Shown here: in pieces, positions 22,596-31,193 of the stretch | Position numbering within the stretch: position 1 is the first letter of the stretch | Layout: the number at the start of each line of letters is the position of its first letter | Assembly: GCA_026645935.1 (NCBI GenBank) | Contig: JAPKMP010000014.1 | Location: forward strand, 36,833-100,832 | DNA from: Candidatus Villigracilaceae bacterium | Lineage (GTDB): Bacteria > Chloroflexota > Anaerolineae > Anaerolineales > Villigracilaceae | DNA: 64,000 nucleotides | Reading direction: 5' to 3' | Notes under the pieces: model-generated | The model's database searches: none | What the model was told of the DNA's origin: nothing | The model's input: the letters and a program-made list of their open reading frames with translations, nothing else | Program-made: the position numbers and the translations under genes

Positions 22596-24998
22596 TTAAT
22601 TCGCATTCAACTTCACCACCGTCACGCCTTCGCCGCCTTCGGTATGCCCGCCTTCTTCAAAAGATTTTACATATGTGTGTCCCTTCAACGCTTCGCGCAC
22701 CGCCTGGCGCAGTTTGCCCGTTCCCTTTCCATGAATGACCCGCACCCACGGCAAGCCCGAAAGATACGCCTGCTCGAGATACCGTTCCATCTTATCGAGC
22801 GCGTCCTCCGCCATCAACCCGCGCAGGTCCACTTCCATGCCGGGGGAGGTGTACGATGGGCGATTGACCGTGGACGAAGGCTGACGTTTTTTTTCGGTCT
22901 GCGGTCTTTCGTCTACGGCCTGTCGTCTGACCAAATCGGAAAACTTCGCCCTCACGCGGACCGTCCCGATCTGGACTTCCGCATCCGACTCACCCAAAGC
23001 TGTCACCACGCCATCGGCATTCAACGTGCCGACGGTGACTCTCTCGCCCAACTTGAGAGATTGGAGGTTGGAGACTGGAGATTGATCGGTCCTCCGCTCC
23101 ACCGGAGATTCGACCTTCTCTTCCATCCTTCCCATCTTCTCTTCGAGCGCTTTGATCGCGGTCAATGGCTGACCCGCTTTCTTCAACTGAGACTTCAACG
23201 AGTCGATGTTGCGTTTCAACACCGCCACTTCGAGTTCGCCTTCGGCTCGCGCTTTGGCGATAGTCTCGCGGCGTTCGTCTTCGATCTTCTCCAGCCGTTT
23301 TTGCAGGTCCGCGTTTTGCGCTTCGAGTTTGGCGCGTTGTTTTTCCAACTTCTCGCGCTCGCGTGAGGTGCGGTTGCGTTCCTTGCGGATGTCGTCCAGC
23401 AGTTTATCGGCGCGCAAATCGAGCGGATTGATCTCCGCCTTTGCCGACTCGATGATGGATTGCGGCAGTCCAAGTTTCTGGGCAATTGCCAGGGCGTTCG
23501 ACCTGCCCGGGAGGCCGATGGTCAACTTGAAGGTCGGGCGAAGCGTCTTGATGTCGAATTCCAAAGAAGCATTGACCACACTTTCGGTCGAATGTGCGAA
23601 CGTTTTCAGTTCCGGGTAATGAGTCGCGACGAGAGTCATGCATCCAGCTTCAAGCAAGTGACTGAGAATCGCGCGCGCGATCGCCGCGCCTTCCTGCGGA
23701 TCGGTCCCTGAACCGAGTTCGTCGAAGATGACCAGCGAACGATTGTCGATATGTTTGAGAATACGGATGATATTGGTGATGTGTCCGCTGAACGTCGAGA
23801 GCGACTGCTCGATGGATTGCTCATCACCGATGTCGGCATACACCGACTTGAAGAACGGCAGCTCCGAGCCGCTTTGTGCCGGGATGTGAAGTCCGCTTTG
23901 CGCCATCAACACCAGCAAGCCGACAGTTTTGAGCGAAACAGTTTTCCCGCCCGTGTTCGGACCGGTGATGACGATTGCCCTTGTCCCTTCGCGCGGATCG
24001 ACATCTATGGGGACGACGGTTTCAGGGTCAAGCAGCGGATGCCGGGCTTGGATAAGATGAAAGACGAAAGAGGAAAGAGGCGCATCCCCGTTCTTTCTTC
24101 TTTCCTCTTTCTTTTCCTTCAACAAGGGTTCGCTTGCCCTTATCGAATCCCCATACTTCGCCTTTGCAAACGCCAGATCGAGCGCGGCGAGATTCTCCAC
24201 GCCGTATTTCAATTCAACGGCATGAGCGCCGACAATGGATGATACCTCGGCAAGGATGCGGCGTTCTTCATCGCGTTCCGCAAGCTGGAATTCGCGGATC
24301 TCGTTGTTCGCTTCCACAACGGGAAGCGGCTCGACGAAAAGCGTCGCCCCGCTCGACGATTGATCGTGGACGACGGCTTTGATGCGTCCCTTGAACTCAG
24401 CCCGCAGCGGAATCACATACCGCCCATCGCGCTGGGTGATGATGGATTCCTGCAGCATCGACGCGGTATGCGAATCGGTGATGTATCTCTGCAGGCGGCT
24501 CATCAGCCGGTCGTGGGCGATTCGCAGATTACGGCGGATGTCTGCCAGTTTGACAGATGCCGAATCCAAAACCTCTCCGCGTTCCGAGAGGACACGCGAG
24601 ATAGAATCTACGATGCCGTGAGTCTCGGGAAGTCCCTGCGCGATCAGACACAAACGCGGATATTCGCCTTCTTTTTTCTCGAAGGTCTTTTTCAACTCGC
24701 GGCAGGCGATCAACGTGGATTTCACGTCCAGCAAAACCTGCGGGTCAAGGACTCCGCTCCGGGCGGCAAGATCAGCCGCCGGGCGGATGTCGTGAGCCGC
24801 GCCGATGCTCACATCCTGGATCGAAAACAGCTTCCGCGCCTCGGTCGTTTCGGCGAGACGGGAGACGGCTAGATCGTAGGAGTTGGTCGGCTCGAGTTGT
24901 CCAGCCAGTTCCATCGAAGCGGAAAAATCGCAGAACGATTTCAGCCGTTCGCGTATTTTGGAATATTCAAGGACTTGCAAACTTTTTTCATCCATCAC
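22596..24998 (-). CDS. mutS2: endonuclease MutS2
   Basis: The 800-residue protein has a core domain, a MutS-type ATPase with Walker A GPNTGGKT (residues 346-353), the DELGSGTDPQEGAA signature, and a long coiled coil (about 520-620). A Smr endonuclease domain follows (about 715-800; VDLRGLMAEDALDKME and VIHGKGTGKLR). MutS2 acts on branched DNA and on stalled or collided ribosomes. Three period-7 repeat arrays lie in frame at about residues 294-316, 639-648 and 690-701. The likely start is ATG 24995 (GTG at 24998 also possible), with TATAAT eight bases upstream and no ribosome site. Confidence 0.95.
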   Translation of the reverse strand: MMDEKSLQVLEYSKIRERLKSFCDFSASMELAGQLEPTNSYDLAVSRLAETTEARKLFSIQDVSIGAAHDIRPAADLAARSGVLDPQVLLDVKSTLIACRELKKTFEKKEGEYPRLCLIAQGLPETHGIVDSISRVLSERGEVLDSASVKLADIRRNLRIAHDRLMSRLQRYITDSHTASMLQESIITQRDGRYVIPLRAEFKGRIKAVVHDQSSSGATLFVEPLPVVEANNEIREFQLAERDEERRILAEVSSIVGAHAVELKYGVENLAALDLAFAKAKYGDSIRASEPLLKEKKEERRKNGDAPLSSFVFHLIQARHPLLDPETVVPIDVDPREGTRAIVITGPNTGGKTVSLKTVGLLVLMAQSGLHIPAQSGSELPFFKSVYADIGDEQSIEQSLSTFSGHITNIIRILKHIDNRSLVIFDELGSGTDPQEGAAIARAILSHLLEAGCMTLVATHYPELKTFAHSTESVVNASLEFDIKTLRPTFKLTIGLPGRSNALAIAQKLGLPQSIIESAKAEINPLDLRADKLLDDIRKERNRTSREREKLEKQRAKLEAQNADLQKRLEKIEDERRETIAKARAEGELEVAVLKRNIDSLKSQLKKAGQPLTAIKALEEKMGRMEEKVESPVERRTDQSPVSNLQSLKLGERVTVGTLNADGVVTALGESDAEVQIGTVRVRAKFSDLVRRQAVDERPQTEKKRQPSSTVNRPSYTSPGMEVDLRGLMAEDALDKMERYLEQAYLSGLPWVRVIHGKGTGKLRQAVREALKGHTYVKSFEEGGHTEGGEGVTVVKLNAN
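22895..22929. repeat. period-7 array inside mutS2 (linker before Smr domain)
   Basis: CGGTCTG, CGGTCTT, TCGTCTA, CGGCCTG and TCGTCTG stand in tandem with exact 7-bp steps. They encode part of RRQAVDERPQTEKKR, a linker with no domain character. Confidence 0.65.
23056..23083. repeat. period-7 array inside mutS2 (after coiled coil)
   Basis: AGAGATT, GGAGGTT, GGAGACT and GGAGATT follow each other. On the coding strand they read as SPVSNLQSL, a repeat-derived peptide between the coiled coil and the following beta domain. Confidence 0.7.
24056..24113. repeat. paired period-7 arrays inside mutS2
   Basis: GATGAAA, GACGAAA and GAGGAAA (24056-24076) face CTTTCTT, CTTTCCT and CTTTCTT (24093-24113), so the two arrays can fold back on each other. 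They encode the stretch KEKKEERRKNGDAPLSSFVF, which precedes QARHPLL of the ATPase domain and looks like an insertion. Confidence 0.7.
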
Positions 24999-25017
24999 GT
25001 GGAATTATAACCACAAA

Positions 25018-25043
25018 TAAAAAGGCGGACTGTTCGTCCGCCT
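25018..25043 (-). terminator. Rho-independent terminator of kinase gene
   Basis: On the minus strand AGGCGGAC, loop GAACA and GTCCGCCT are followed by TTTTTATTT. It lies between the kinase stop codon and the mutS2 promoter region. Confidence 0.85.
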
Positions 25044-25056
25044 GATTGGTTATGCA

Positions 25057-27129
25057 TTAGGGAGAATAGATTTGGAACTCATACTCTCCTGTGCCGGGGC
25101 TTGTATCGCTTCCGACGATGATGGTGTAAGTTCCATCTTCTTCAAGAGTTACTGGTGCCGGGTCGCCGCACAAGAGGCAGGTGTTGAACAATTCATTTTC
25201 ATCCGCATCTTCAAGCCGCCATTGGATCGAGTATCTCGTTTGGGGTGCGCTATGTAGGGCAAACGCCACGGTTTGCCCTGCAGTTGCGGTAAATGTGTAA
25301 AGGTTATGTGCGCCTGGTGATTCGATCGTGCCTGAAACGGTATCTCCGATTTCGATCTCGAAGGTTTGAGTCGCGGGGACATTCCAGATCACAATGGAAT
25401 AAGCGCCAGTCCCATATTCAATCCCGCCTCCCACGGTGAGCGTGTATGTTCCTCCTCGGTCCATGGTGATAACACCTGGGTCACCACATTGCAGGCATGT
25501 CTCGAATAATATCGTCCCTGACTCGTCAATGAGACTCCAATTGATCGGACCACTTGTCAAGATCGCTTCGTTCATCTGAAAATATATGTCGTCTCCCGCT
25601 TCAGCATCGAATGTGTACACATCCCGTGCGCCGGGGCTTTCAATAAAGCCTGCTCCCACATCAGGTTGATCCCTTGTTATTTTCTCTCCAAATTCGATCC
25701 CAAATTCCTCGGGCGGTGGCACCTCCCAGATCTGGAGCCGATATTCACCAACCCCTGCATTTTCCGGGCTGTAACTTCCAACTGTGAGAGTATATGTTCC
25801 GCCAAGAATTAAAGCCACCATGCCGGGGTCACCGCATTCCAAACAACTTGAAATGATATTTTTTTCTTCACTGTCTGTCAAAAACAGACTGATACTGTTA
25901 TTGGTTTCAGGTGTTTGAACAATTCTGAGAAAGATCATCTCCCCGGGTTCTGCGGTGAAGGTGTAGATATCCTGTGAGCCGGGCGACTCGATATTCCCAG
26001 CGCCTTCATCTGGTTCACCGTTCGATATCTCGTCCCCGATTTCGATCTCAAATAAATCTGCAGAGTTATTCCTGCTAGGGGACGGGAGTGCTCCCAGATT
26101 GAACGCAAATATAGCAAGCCCGCCTATACCAACGATCAAACAAATCCCTGCCAGCAAACCGATCCAGACCCCGCGTGCAGGTTTTTTGGATGCATCCCTA
26201 CTCTGCATTGCCGCGGTTGGAGGTGTGGATTTTCCTTTTTTGTTATAGTCTTCATACCGCAACGTCTTATCAGCATCAGTGGATATATTTTGAACAGTTT
26301 CACCCGCACTGAGAGCGCGCTTCCATGCGGTGATGAATTCAGTGGCGCTGCCAAAACGATCATCAGGTGATTTGGCAAGCGCTTTGAGAATAACCTGTTC
26401 GACCTCCGGTGGTATATCTTTTTTGATTATGGAGGGTGGGGGCAGGGGGGCGTTTACATGTTTATAAATGACCGCCAATGGCGTGTCTGCCATGAAAGGC
26501 ACGCGTCCGGTCACCATTTCGTAGAGGATGATGCCGAGCGAATAGATATCCGAACGGCGATCAACAGGTTGACCTTGCGCTTGCTCCGGGCTGATGTAGG
26601 CGGGCGTACCCATGACCGTGTCTGTTTTCGTAAAGTGAGAGGTATTTTCCAGCAGTTTTGCGATGCCGAAATCGGTGAGAAAAAGATTGCCCCGCGAATC
26701 GATCAAGGCATTGGATGGTTTCAGGTCGCGGTGAATCACTCCACGATCGTGAGCATAGCTCAGGGCTTCTGCCAATTGTGTAAAGATACGGTCGATCTCA
26801 TTCAACGAGAGAGGGCGGGATTCGATCTTCTCCTTGAGAGTCCCTGCTTCAAGGTAACGCATTACGAGATAGGAGATGCTGTCGCTTTCCCCCGAGTCGA
26901 AAACGGGCAAAATATGTGGATGTTCAAGGTTGGCAATGATACGCGCCTCTTGTTGAAAGCGACCTGCAAATTCCTTATTATTTGCAAGATGACTTGGCAG
27001 GACCTTGATCGCAACATTACGATCCATGGATGCTTGATAGGCTTTATAGACAGTCGCCATTCCCCCTTCCCCGATCTGGCTTATGATACGATACGAGCCG
27101 AGCATTTGTCCGGGCAGCAGGTTTTCCAT
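25057..27129 (-). CDS. receptor-like Ser/Thr protein kinase with three extracellular PPC-like repeats
   Basis: The 690-residue protein has a PknB-type kinase domain (about 13-275) with IGEGGMATVY, K42, HRDLKPSN (D135) and DFG (D153). A short linker leads to one membrane helix (about 321-347). The outer part holds three pre-peptidase C-terminal-like beta domains of about 110 residues, each with SPGxxxxYTFxAxxG at its start and TYTLTVG near its end. Each repeat also contains CLxCGDP (near residues 425, 541, 651). Bacterial kinases of this type sense the envelope. A ribosome site (GAGGC) precedes the ATG. Confidence 0.92.
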   Translation of the reverse strand: MENLLPGQMLGSYRIISQIGEGGMATVYKAYQASMDRNVAIKVLPSHLANNKEFAGRFQQEARIIANLEHPHILPVFDSGESDSISYLVMRYLEAGTLKEKIESRPLSLNEIDRIFTQLAEALSYAHDRGVIHRDLKPSNALIDSRGNLFLTDFGIAKLLENTSHFTKTDTVMGTPAYISPEQAQGQPVDRRSDIYSLGIILYEMVTGRVPFMADTPLAVIYKHVNAPLPPPSIIKKDIPPEVEQVILKALAKSPDDRFGSATEFITAWKRALSAGETVQNISTDADKTLRYEDYNKKGKSTPPTAAMQSRDASKKPARGVWIGLLAGICLIVGIGGLAIFAFNLGALPSPSRNNSADLFEIEIGDEISNGEPDEGAGNIESPGSQDIYTFTAEPGEMIFLRIVQTPETNNSISLFLTDSEEKNIISSCLECGDPGMVALILGGTYTLTVGSYSPENAGVGEYRLQIWEVPPPEEFGIEFGEKITRDQPDVGAGFIESPGARDVYTFDAEAGDDIYFQMNEAILTSGPINWSLIDESGTILFETCLQCGDPGVITMDRGGTYTLTVGGGIEYGTGAYSIVIWNVPATQTFEIEIGDTVSGTIESPGAHNLYTFTATAGQTVAFALHSAPQTRYSIQWRLEDADENELFNTCLLCGDPAPVTLEEDGTYTIIVGSDTSPGTGEYEFQIYSP

Positions 27130-27285
27130 TTTGCCTCTCCATGGGTCGAACCAGTCTTGAATGAAATATGATATTACTAGTCCAGTTTTCTATTCTACGA
27201 CCAATTGGCTTGGAATTCAACAAAATGCTTGACTCGAAAATTTCAGAAGGCTTTCAAAATTCATCCTGAAAACGAAGAGGTTTCC

Positions 27286-28059
27286 ATGAGACTCAAAGAC
27301 AAAGTTGCCATCATCACCGGAGCGACATCCGGCATTGGCAAGGCAACGGCATTACGGTTCGCCGAGGAAGGCGCGGATCTTGTGGTCACGGGGAGGCGAG
27401 TCAGATTGGGGAAAGCTGTCGAAGCGGAATGCAGGTCGAAGGGAGTCCGATGCGTGTTTGTAGAGGCGGATCACTCAAAGGTGGAAGACTGCCAGAGAGT
27501 CGTCGAAGCCGCGCTTAAGGAATTCAATCGCATCGATATTTTATTCAACAATGCGGGCATCGTTACGAAGGGAACGGCAGAGACGACGAGCGAGGAAGTA
27601 TGGAAGGAGACTTTCGACGTCAATGTGACGGCGGTTTGGCGCATGAGCAGATTGGTGCTGCCGCACATGAAAAGGCAGGGCGGCGGGGTGATCGTCAATA
27701 ACGGTTCGGATTGGTCGGTGGTGGCGGGCAGGGATGCGTTCCCGTACATCATGAGCAAGGGCGCGGTGGGGATGATGACAAAGGCGATGGCGCTCGATTT
27801 TGCGCGGGATGGGATTCGCGTAAATGCGGTTTGCCCGGGCGACACGTTCGTGGACCGTTGGATGGAAAAAGGTTACTTCGAAGGCTCCGACCCCGTGACG
27901 TTGGAAGAGGCGATCAAAGTATCGAGCGCGTATATTCCGCTGGGGCGTTTCGGCAAACCCGAAGAGATCGCCAACGCGGTTTTGTTTTTGGCTTCGGATG
28001 AGTCTTCGTTCGTGACGGGCCATCTTCTGTTGGTGGATGGCGGCAATACGGCGCAGTGA
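27286..28059 (+). CDS. SDR family oxidoreductase (classical)
   Basis: The start at 27286 (MRLKDKVAIITG) is set by GAAGAGG just upstream and gives 257 residues. The protein is a classical short-chain dehydrogenase: TGATSGIGKA cofactor loop, NNAG motif (LFNNAGIV), catalytic Ser (VNNGSDWSVV) and YIMSKGAV for the YxxxK motif. The end VTGHLLLVDGGNTAQ is typical. R41/R42 in TGRRVR could favour NADP. The substrate cannot be assigned. It has its own terminator-like hairpin before the sulfatase gene. Confidence 0.9.
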   Translation: MRLKDKVAIITGATSGIGKATALRFAEEGADLVVTGRRVRLGKAVEAECRSKGVRCVFVEADHSKVEDCQRVVEAALKEFNRIDILFNNAGIVTKGTAETTSEEVWKETFDVNVTAVWRMSRLVLPHMKRQGGGVIVNNGSDWSVVAGRDAFPYIMSKGAVGMMTKAMALDFARDGIRVNAVCPGDTFVDRWMEKGYFEGSDPVTLEEAIKVSSAYIPLGRFGKPEEIANAVLFLASDESSFVTGHLLLVDGGNTAQ

Positions 28060-28075
28060 TAAAATGATTTTGTAG

Positions 28076-28120
28076 GTCAGGCTAAGCGCTCCGAAGGGTT
28101 ATGCAGCCTGACATATTTTT
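28076..28120 (+). terminator. terminator after SDR gene
   Basis: GTCAGGCT (28076-28083) pairs with AGCCTGAC (28105-28112), followed by ATATTTTTG. A second small hairpin (GGCGGATT/AATCCGCC, 28135-28153) lies just before the sulfatase ribosome site. Confidence 0.6.
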
Positions 28121-28165
28121 GTAAATAAGCGAATGGCGGATTGGAAATCCGCCCTACGGAGACAA

Positions 28166-29662
28166 ATGCAAAAGAGAATCATCCTGGTCGTCATCGCGGT
28201 TGCCCTGCTTGCGGGCGTGATTTACATAACGGCTGAATCAGACCTCTTCAAAGATCCGCCCAACATCGTCCTCATTCTCACCGACGACATGGACCTTGCT
28301 TTGATGCCGTACATGCCGAAGACAAATCAACTCATCGGCGAACAAGGCGCAACCCTGGATAATTTTTTCGTCACCACGCCGATTTGCTGTCCGTCGCGCG
28401 CGTCCATCCTGCGCGGGCAATATGCGCACAATACCGACATCCTGCAAAACTCGCCTGGCTTTGCGCGCTTCTTTAAATTGGATGAGGAAAAAGACACCTT
28501 GAACGTCTGGCTACAAAAGGCGGGATATCGGACTGCCTTGTTTGGCAAATATCTCAATAATTATCCAGTCAACGCAGGCAGGAATTACGTCCCGCCTGGC
28601 TGGACGGATTGGGCGGCGTTCCTCGGCAACCGCTATGAAGGAAATTTTTTCTACAACTACACCATGAACGAAAACGGGAGCCTGGTGGATTATGGCGATT
28701 CGCCGGAGGATTACAGCACCGATGTGATTCTGGAAAAATCTCTCACTTTCATCGAACACAGCGTCGAAGCTGAATCTCCCTTTTTCCTTTTCGTTTCAGT
28801 TTACGCGCCTCATGGACCGGCGATTCCCGCTCCGCGCCATCGGGATTTATTTTCCGACCTGACCTATCCGCAAGGACCTTCCTTCGGTGAAGCGGATTTG
28901 AGCGACAAGCCGCAGTTGATCCAAACACTGGCGGGATCCGGCGATGAATTTGATGAAGACGATGCCAACGGTTATTTCCAGGCGCGCGCCCGCTCCCTGC
29001 AGGCGGTCGATGATTTGGTGGAAGCGCTGGTGACAACTCTCGAACAAAACGGCGAGTTGGAAAACACCTACATCATCTTCACGTCCGATAACGGCTTTCG
29101 CCTTGGCGAGCATGGGCTTCCGTCGGGCAAAGGCACGGCATACGAAGAAGATATCCGGGTACCTTTCATGATTCGAGGTCCGGACATCGAGCCGGGGATT
29201 CTTGTCTCACAAATGACCGCCAACATCGATATCGCCTACACTGTTGCGGAGATTGCAGGGGTCGAGCCTCCGTTCTTCATGGACGGGCGTTCCTTCCTGC
29301 CGCTCTTGATGGGGAAAGAAGTACCATGGCGGGATGGCTTATTGCTCGAGTTCGGTTATATTGACGAGGAAGAATCTCCCGATGCGCCGGGTGATATCGA
29401 AACCGATAACGCTCTCGTCGGCGTGAGAGGCGGAGCCTTCCGCGGGATACGCGGCGAAGATTACGTCTATGTGGAATATGCCAACGGCGAGATCGAGTTC
29501 TATGATTTGAGCGCAGACCCGTATCAGTTGGAGAATCTTTCCGGGAGTTTGAGCGCGGAGACCCTGGAAGCGCTGCATGCCAAACTGGAAGCGTTGAAAT
29601 ATTGCGAAGATACATCCTGCCGCGAGTTGGATATGGATTTGAAGATCGAATTTTATAAATAG
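28166..29662 (+). CDS. sulfatase, N-acetylglucosamine-6-sulfatase/arylsulfatase-like, membrane-anchored
   Basis: The start at 28166 (MQKRIILVV) follows GGAGA and gives 498 residues. A membrane anchor or signal (about 3-22) is followed by the alkaline-phosphatase-fold sulfatase. NIVLILTDDMD supplies the metal-binding aspartates. The activation motif C-C-P-S-R (C74) matches CxPxR, in which the first cysteine is oxidised to formylglycine. ITFTSDNGFRLGEHGLPSGKGTAYEEDIRVPF-type segments mark the C-terminal part. The CCPSR form and surroundings resemble glucosamine-6-sulfatases. It would need a formylglycine-generating enzyme encoded elsewhere. Confidence 0.9.
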   Translation: MQKRIILVVIAVALLAGVIYITAESDLFKDPPNIVLILTDDMDLALMPYMPKTNQLIGEQGATLDNFFVTTPICCPSRASILRGQYAHNTDILQNSPGFARFFKLDEEKDTLNVWLQKAGYRTALFGKYLNNYPVNAGRNYVPPGWTDWAAFLGNRYEGNFFYNYTMNENGSLVDYGDSPEDYSTDVILEKSLTFIEHSVEAESPFFLFVSVYAPHGPAIPAPRHRDLFSDLTYPQGPSFGEADLSDKPQLIQTLAGSGDEFDEDDANGYFQARARSLQAVDDLVEALVTTLEQNGELENTYIIFTSDNGFRLGEHGLPSGKGTAYEEDIRVPFMIRGPDIEPGILVSQMTANIDIAYTVAEIAGVEPPFFMDGRSFLPLLMGKEVPWRDGLLLEFGYIDEEESPDAPGDIETDNALVGVRGGAFRGIRGEDYVYVEYANGEIEFYDLSADPYQLENLSGSLSAETLEALHAKLEALKYCEDTSCRELDMDLKIEFYK

Positions 29663-29671
29663 GGAGAACGT

Positions 29672-30328
29672 ATGATCGTCGTTTCAGATATGATGGGAAC
29701 CCTCACCACCGGTTCGCCTTATCTCGGCGTGGTGGACTGGGTCAAGCACAATCAAAGCAGGTTGCGGGCGAATTGGTATAAATTATCGGTAACGCCTTCG
29801 TACCTGCTTGCCAAACGCGGAATCATCGACTGGCAGGAATGGGGACAGAGGTTGATGATCGACAGCCTTGGTTACATCCGGAACGCCACGCCGGAAGTGA
29901 TTGCTCAGGTCGCGGAATGGCTGGTCGAGAAGGACTTGTGGATGAAACGCCGCGAAGATGTGATCGCTCGCCTTGTCGCGCATCGGGAAGCGGGCGCGAA
30001 GGTGTACATCGCCTCCAGCGTGGTGGAACCGTTCATCGAACCCTTTGCCCGCCGCATCGGCGCGGAGGTGATCGGAACACCTGTTGAAATTGTGAACGGA
30101 AAGTTGCGAATGGTCGACGGGTTGGCGGCGAACGAGAAAAAGATCGAACAGGTATTGAGCCGCCTCGGCGTGGATAAGGTGGATGTCGCTTACGGTGATA
30201 CGATCCTCGATGTGCCCATGCTGGAAAAGGCTGACCATCCTGTGGCAGTTTACCCTGATACGAAACTTAAGGTGATTGCAACAGAACGCGGCTGGGAAAT
30301 CCTTGGCGATACGCCCTGGTATGAATAG
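29672..30328 (+). CDS. HAD-family hydrolase (SerB-like, subfamily IB)
   Basis: The 218-residue protein is a haloacid-dehalogenase-like phosphatase. Motif I is VVSDMMGTLT, with the nucleophile Asp but Met in place of the second Asp of DxDGT. Motif II is YIASSV, followed by a lysine region, and motif III is VDVAYGDTILDVPML. The long helical cap (about 20-95) fits subfamily IB. The missing second Asp, normally the acid/base, may reduce or alter phosphatase activity. It starts nine bases after the sulfatase stop behind GGGAGAA and is probably co-transcribed with it. Confidence 0.8.
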   Translation: MIVVSDMMGTLTTGSPYLGVVDWVKHNQSRLRANWYKLSVTPSYLLAKRGIIDWQEWGQRLMIDSLGYIRNATPEVIAQVAEWLVEKDLWMKRREDVIARLVAHREAGAKVYIASSVVEPFIEPFARRIGAEVIGTPVEIVNGKLRMVDGLAANEKKIEQVLSRLGVDKVDVAYGDTILDVPMLEKADHPVAVYPDTKLKVIATERGWEILGDTPWYE

Positions 30329-30334
30329 AGACCA

Positions 30335-30421
30335 TGTCATTGCGGGGAGGACTGAGCCTGACGAAACAATCCAATGAGTTTGCGCTGGAGATTGCTTCGA
30401 GCTGACGCCCTCGCAATGACA
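30335..30421. repeat. dispersed palindromic repeat (GTCATTGCGGGG type)
   Basis: TGTCATTGCGGGGAGG and CCTCGCAATGACA form the ends, and ACGAAACAATCC faces GGAGATTGCTTCG inside. It begins seven bases after the HAD gene and belongs to the family at 13354 and 20786. Confidence 0.75.
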
Positions 30422-30440
30422 AATCAAGAGGAAAACCTAA

Positions 30441-31184
30441 ATGGAACGGACGACCATTCGCAGGTCCAGAAAGAGGCGGGCGGAGAATAAGATCTATTTA
30501 TGCGCGCCGGTTAATTCACTGGTCGAAGGCATTTACGAGCAGAACATCCCATTCCATGAAATCAGGAAACACGGCGATATGGGTCTGGGCACGTTCAACG
30601 ACCTGGACGGCGAGATGATGATGGTGGATGGCGAAATCTACCGTGTCGGGTCGGACGGAAAGGTCAACCTGATCACCGACGACGATACATGCACACCTTT
30701 CGCTTGTGTGACGTTCTTCCAGCCTGCCAGTGAAGAGACGCTCGAAAAGGAGATGGCGTACGAACAATTCCTGCATTGGATGATGGAGTTGATGCCTTCG
30801 CCGAATATCTTTTACGCGTTTCGTATCACAGGCGATTTCGCCCATGTGCGCACGCGCTCGGTGCCGAAACAGGAGAATTACCGTCCGCTGGTGGAGGTGG
30901 CGATGGAACAGCCGACATTCGAGTTCCATGATGTCAGCGGCAGGATGGTCGGTTTTTATACGCCTTCGTTCGTTGCGTCGCTCAGCGTGCCGGGGGTGCA
31001 TCTGCATTTCCTCACTGAAGATAGGACAAGCGGCGGTCATTTGCTCGAATGCAAACCGCGCAGAGTCAAAGTGGAACTGCAATATCTTTACACGGTGGAG
31101 TTGTCCCTGCCTGTGAACCTCGATTACCTGACATGGGATTTCCAGCGTGACATCGGCAGGGACCTGGACAAGGCAGAGAAATAG
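30441..31184 (+). CDS. budA: alpha-acetolactate decarboxylase
   Basis: The 247-residue protein matches acetolactate decarboxylase: APVNSLVEGIYEQNIPFHEIRKHGD, GTFNDLDGEMMMVDGEIYRV, TPFACVTFF, and the metal site VHLHFLTEDRTSGGH with three histidines. The enzyme turns alpha-acetolactate into acetoin, which drains pyruvate to a neutral product. Length and motifs are complete. No acetolactate synthase or butanediol dehydrogenase lies nearby, so the substrate must come from branched-chain amino acid synthesis or a distant gene. It is preceded by GAGGAAA. Confidence 0.92.
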   Translation: MERTTIRRSRKRRAENKIYLCAPVNSLVEGIYEQNIPFHEIRKHGDMGLGTFNDLDGEMMMVDGEIYRVGSDGKVNLITDDDTCTPFACVTFFQPASEETLEKEMAYEQFLHWMMELMPSPNIFYAFRITGDFAHVRTRSVPKQENYRPLVEVAMEQPTFEFHDVSGRMVGFYTPSFVASLSVPGVHLHFLTEDRTSGGHLLECKPRRVKVELQYLYTVELSLPVNLDYLTWDFQRDIGRDLDKAEK

Positions 31185-31193
31185 GAGACCATC

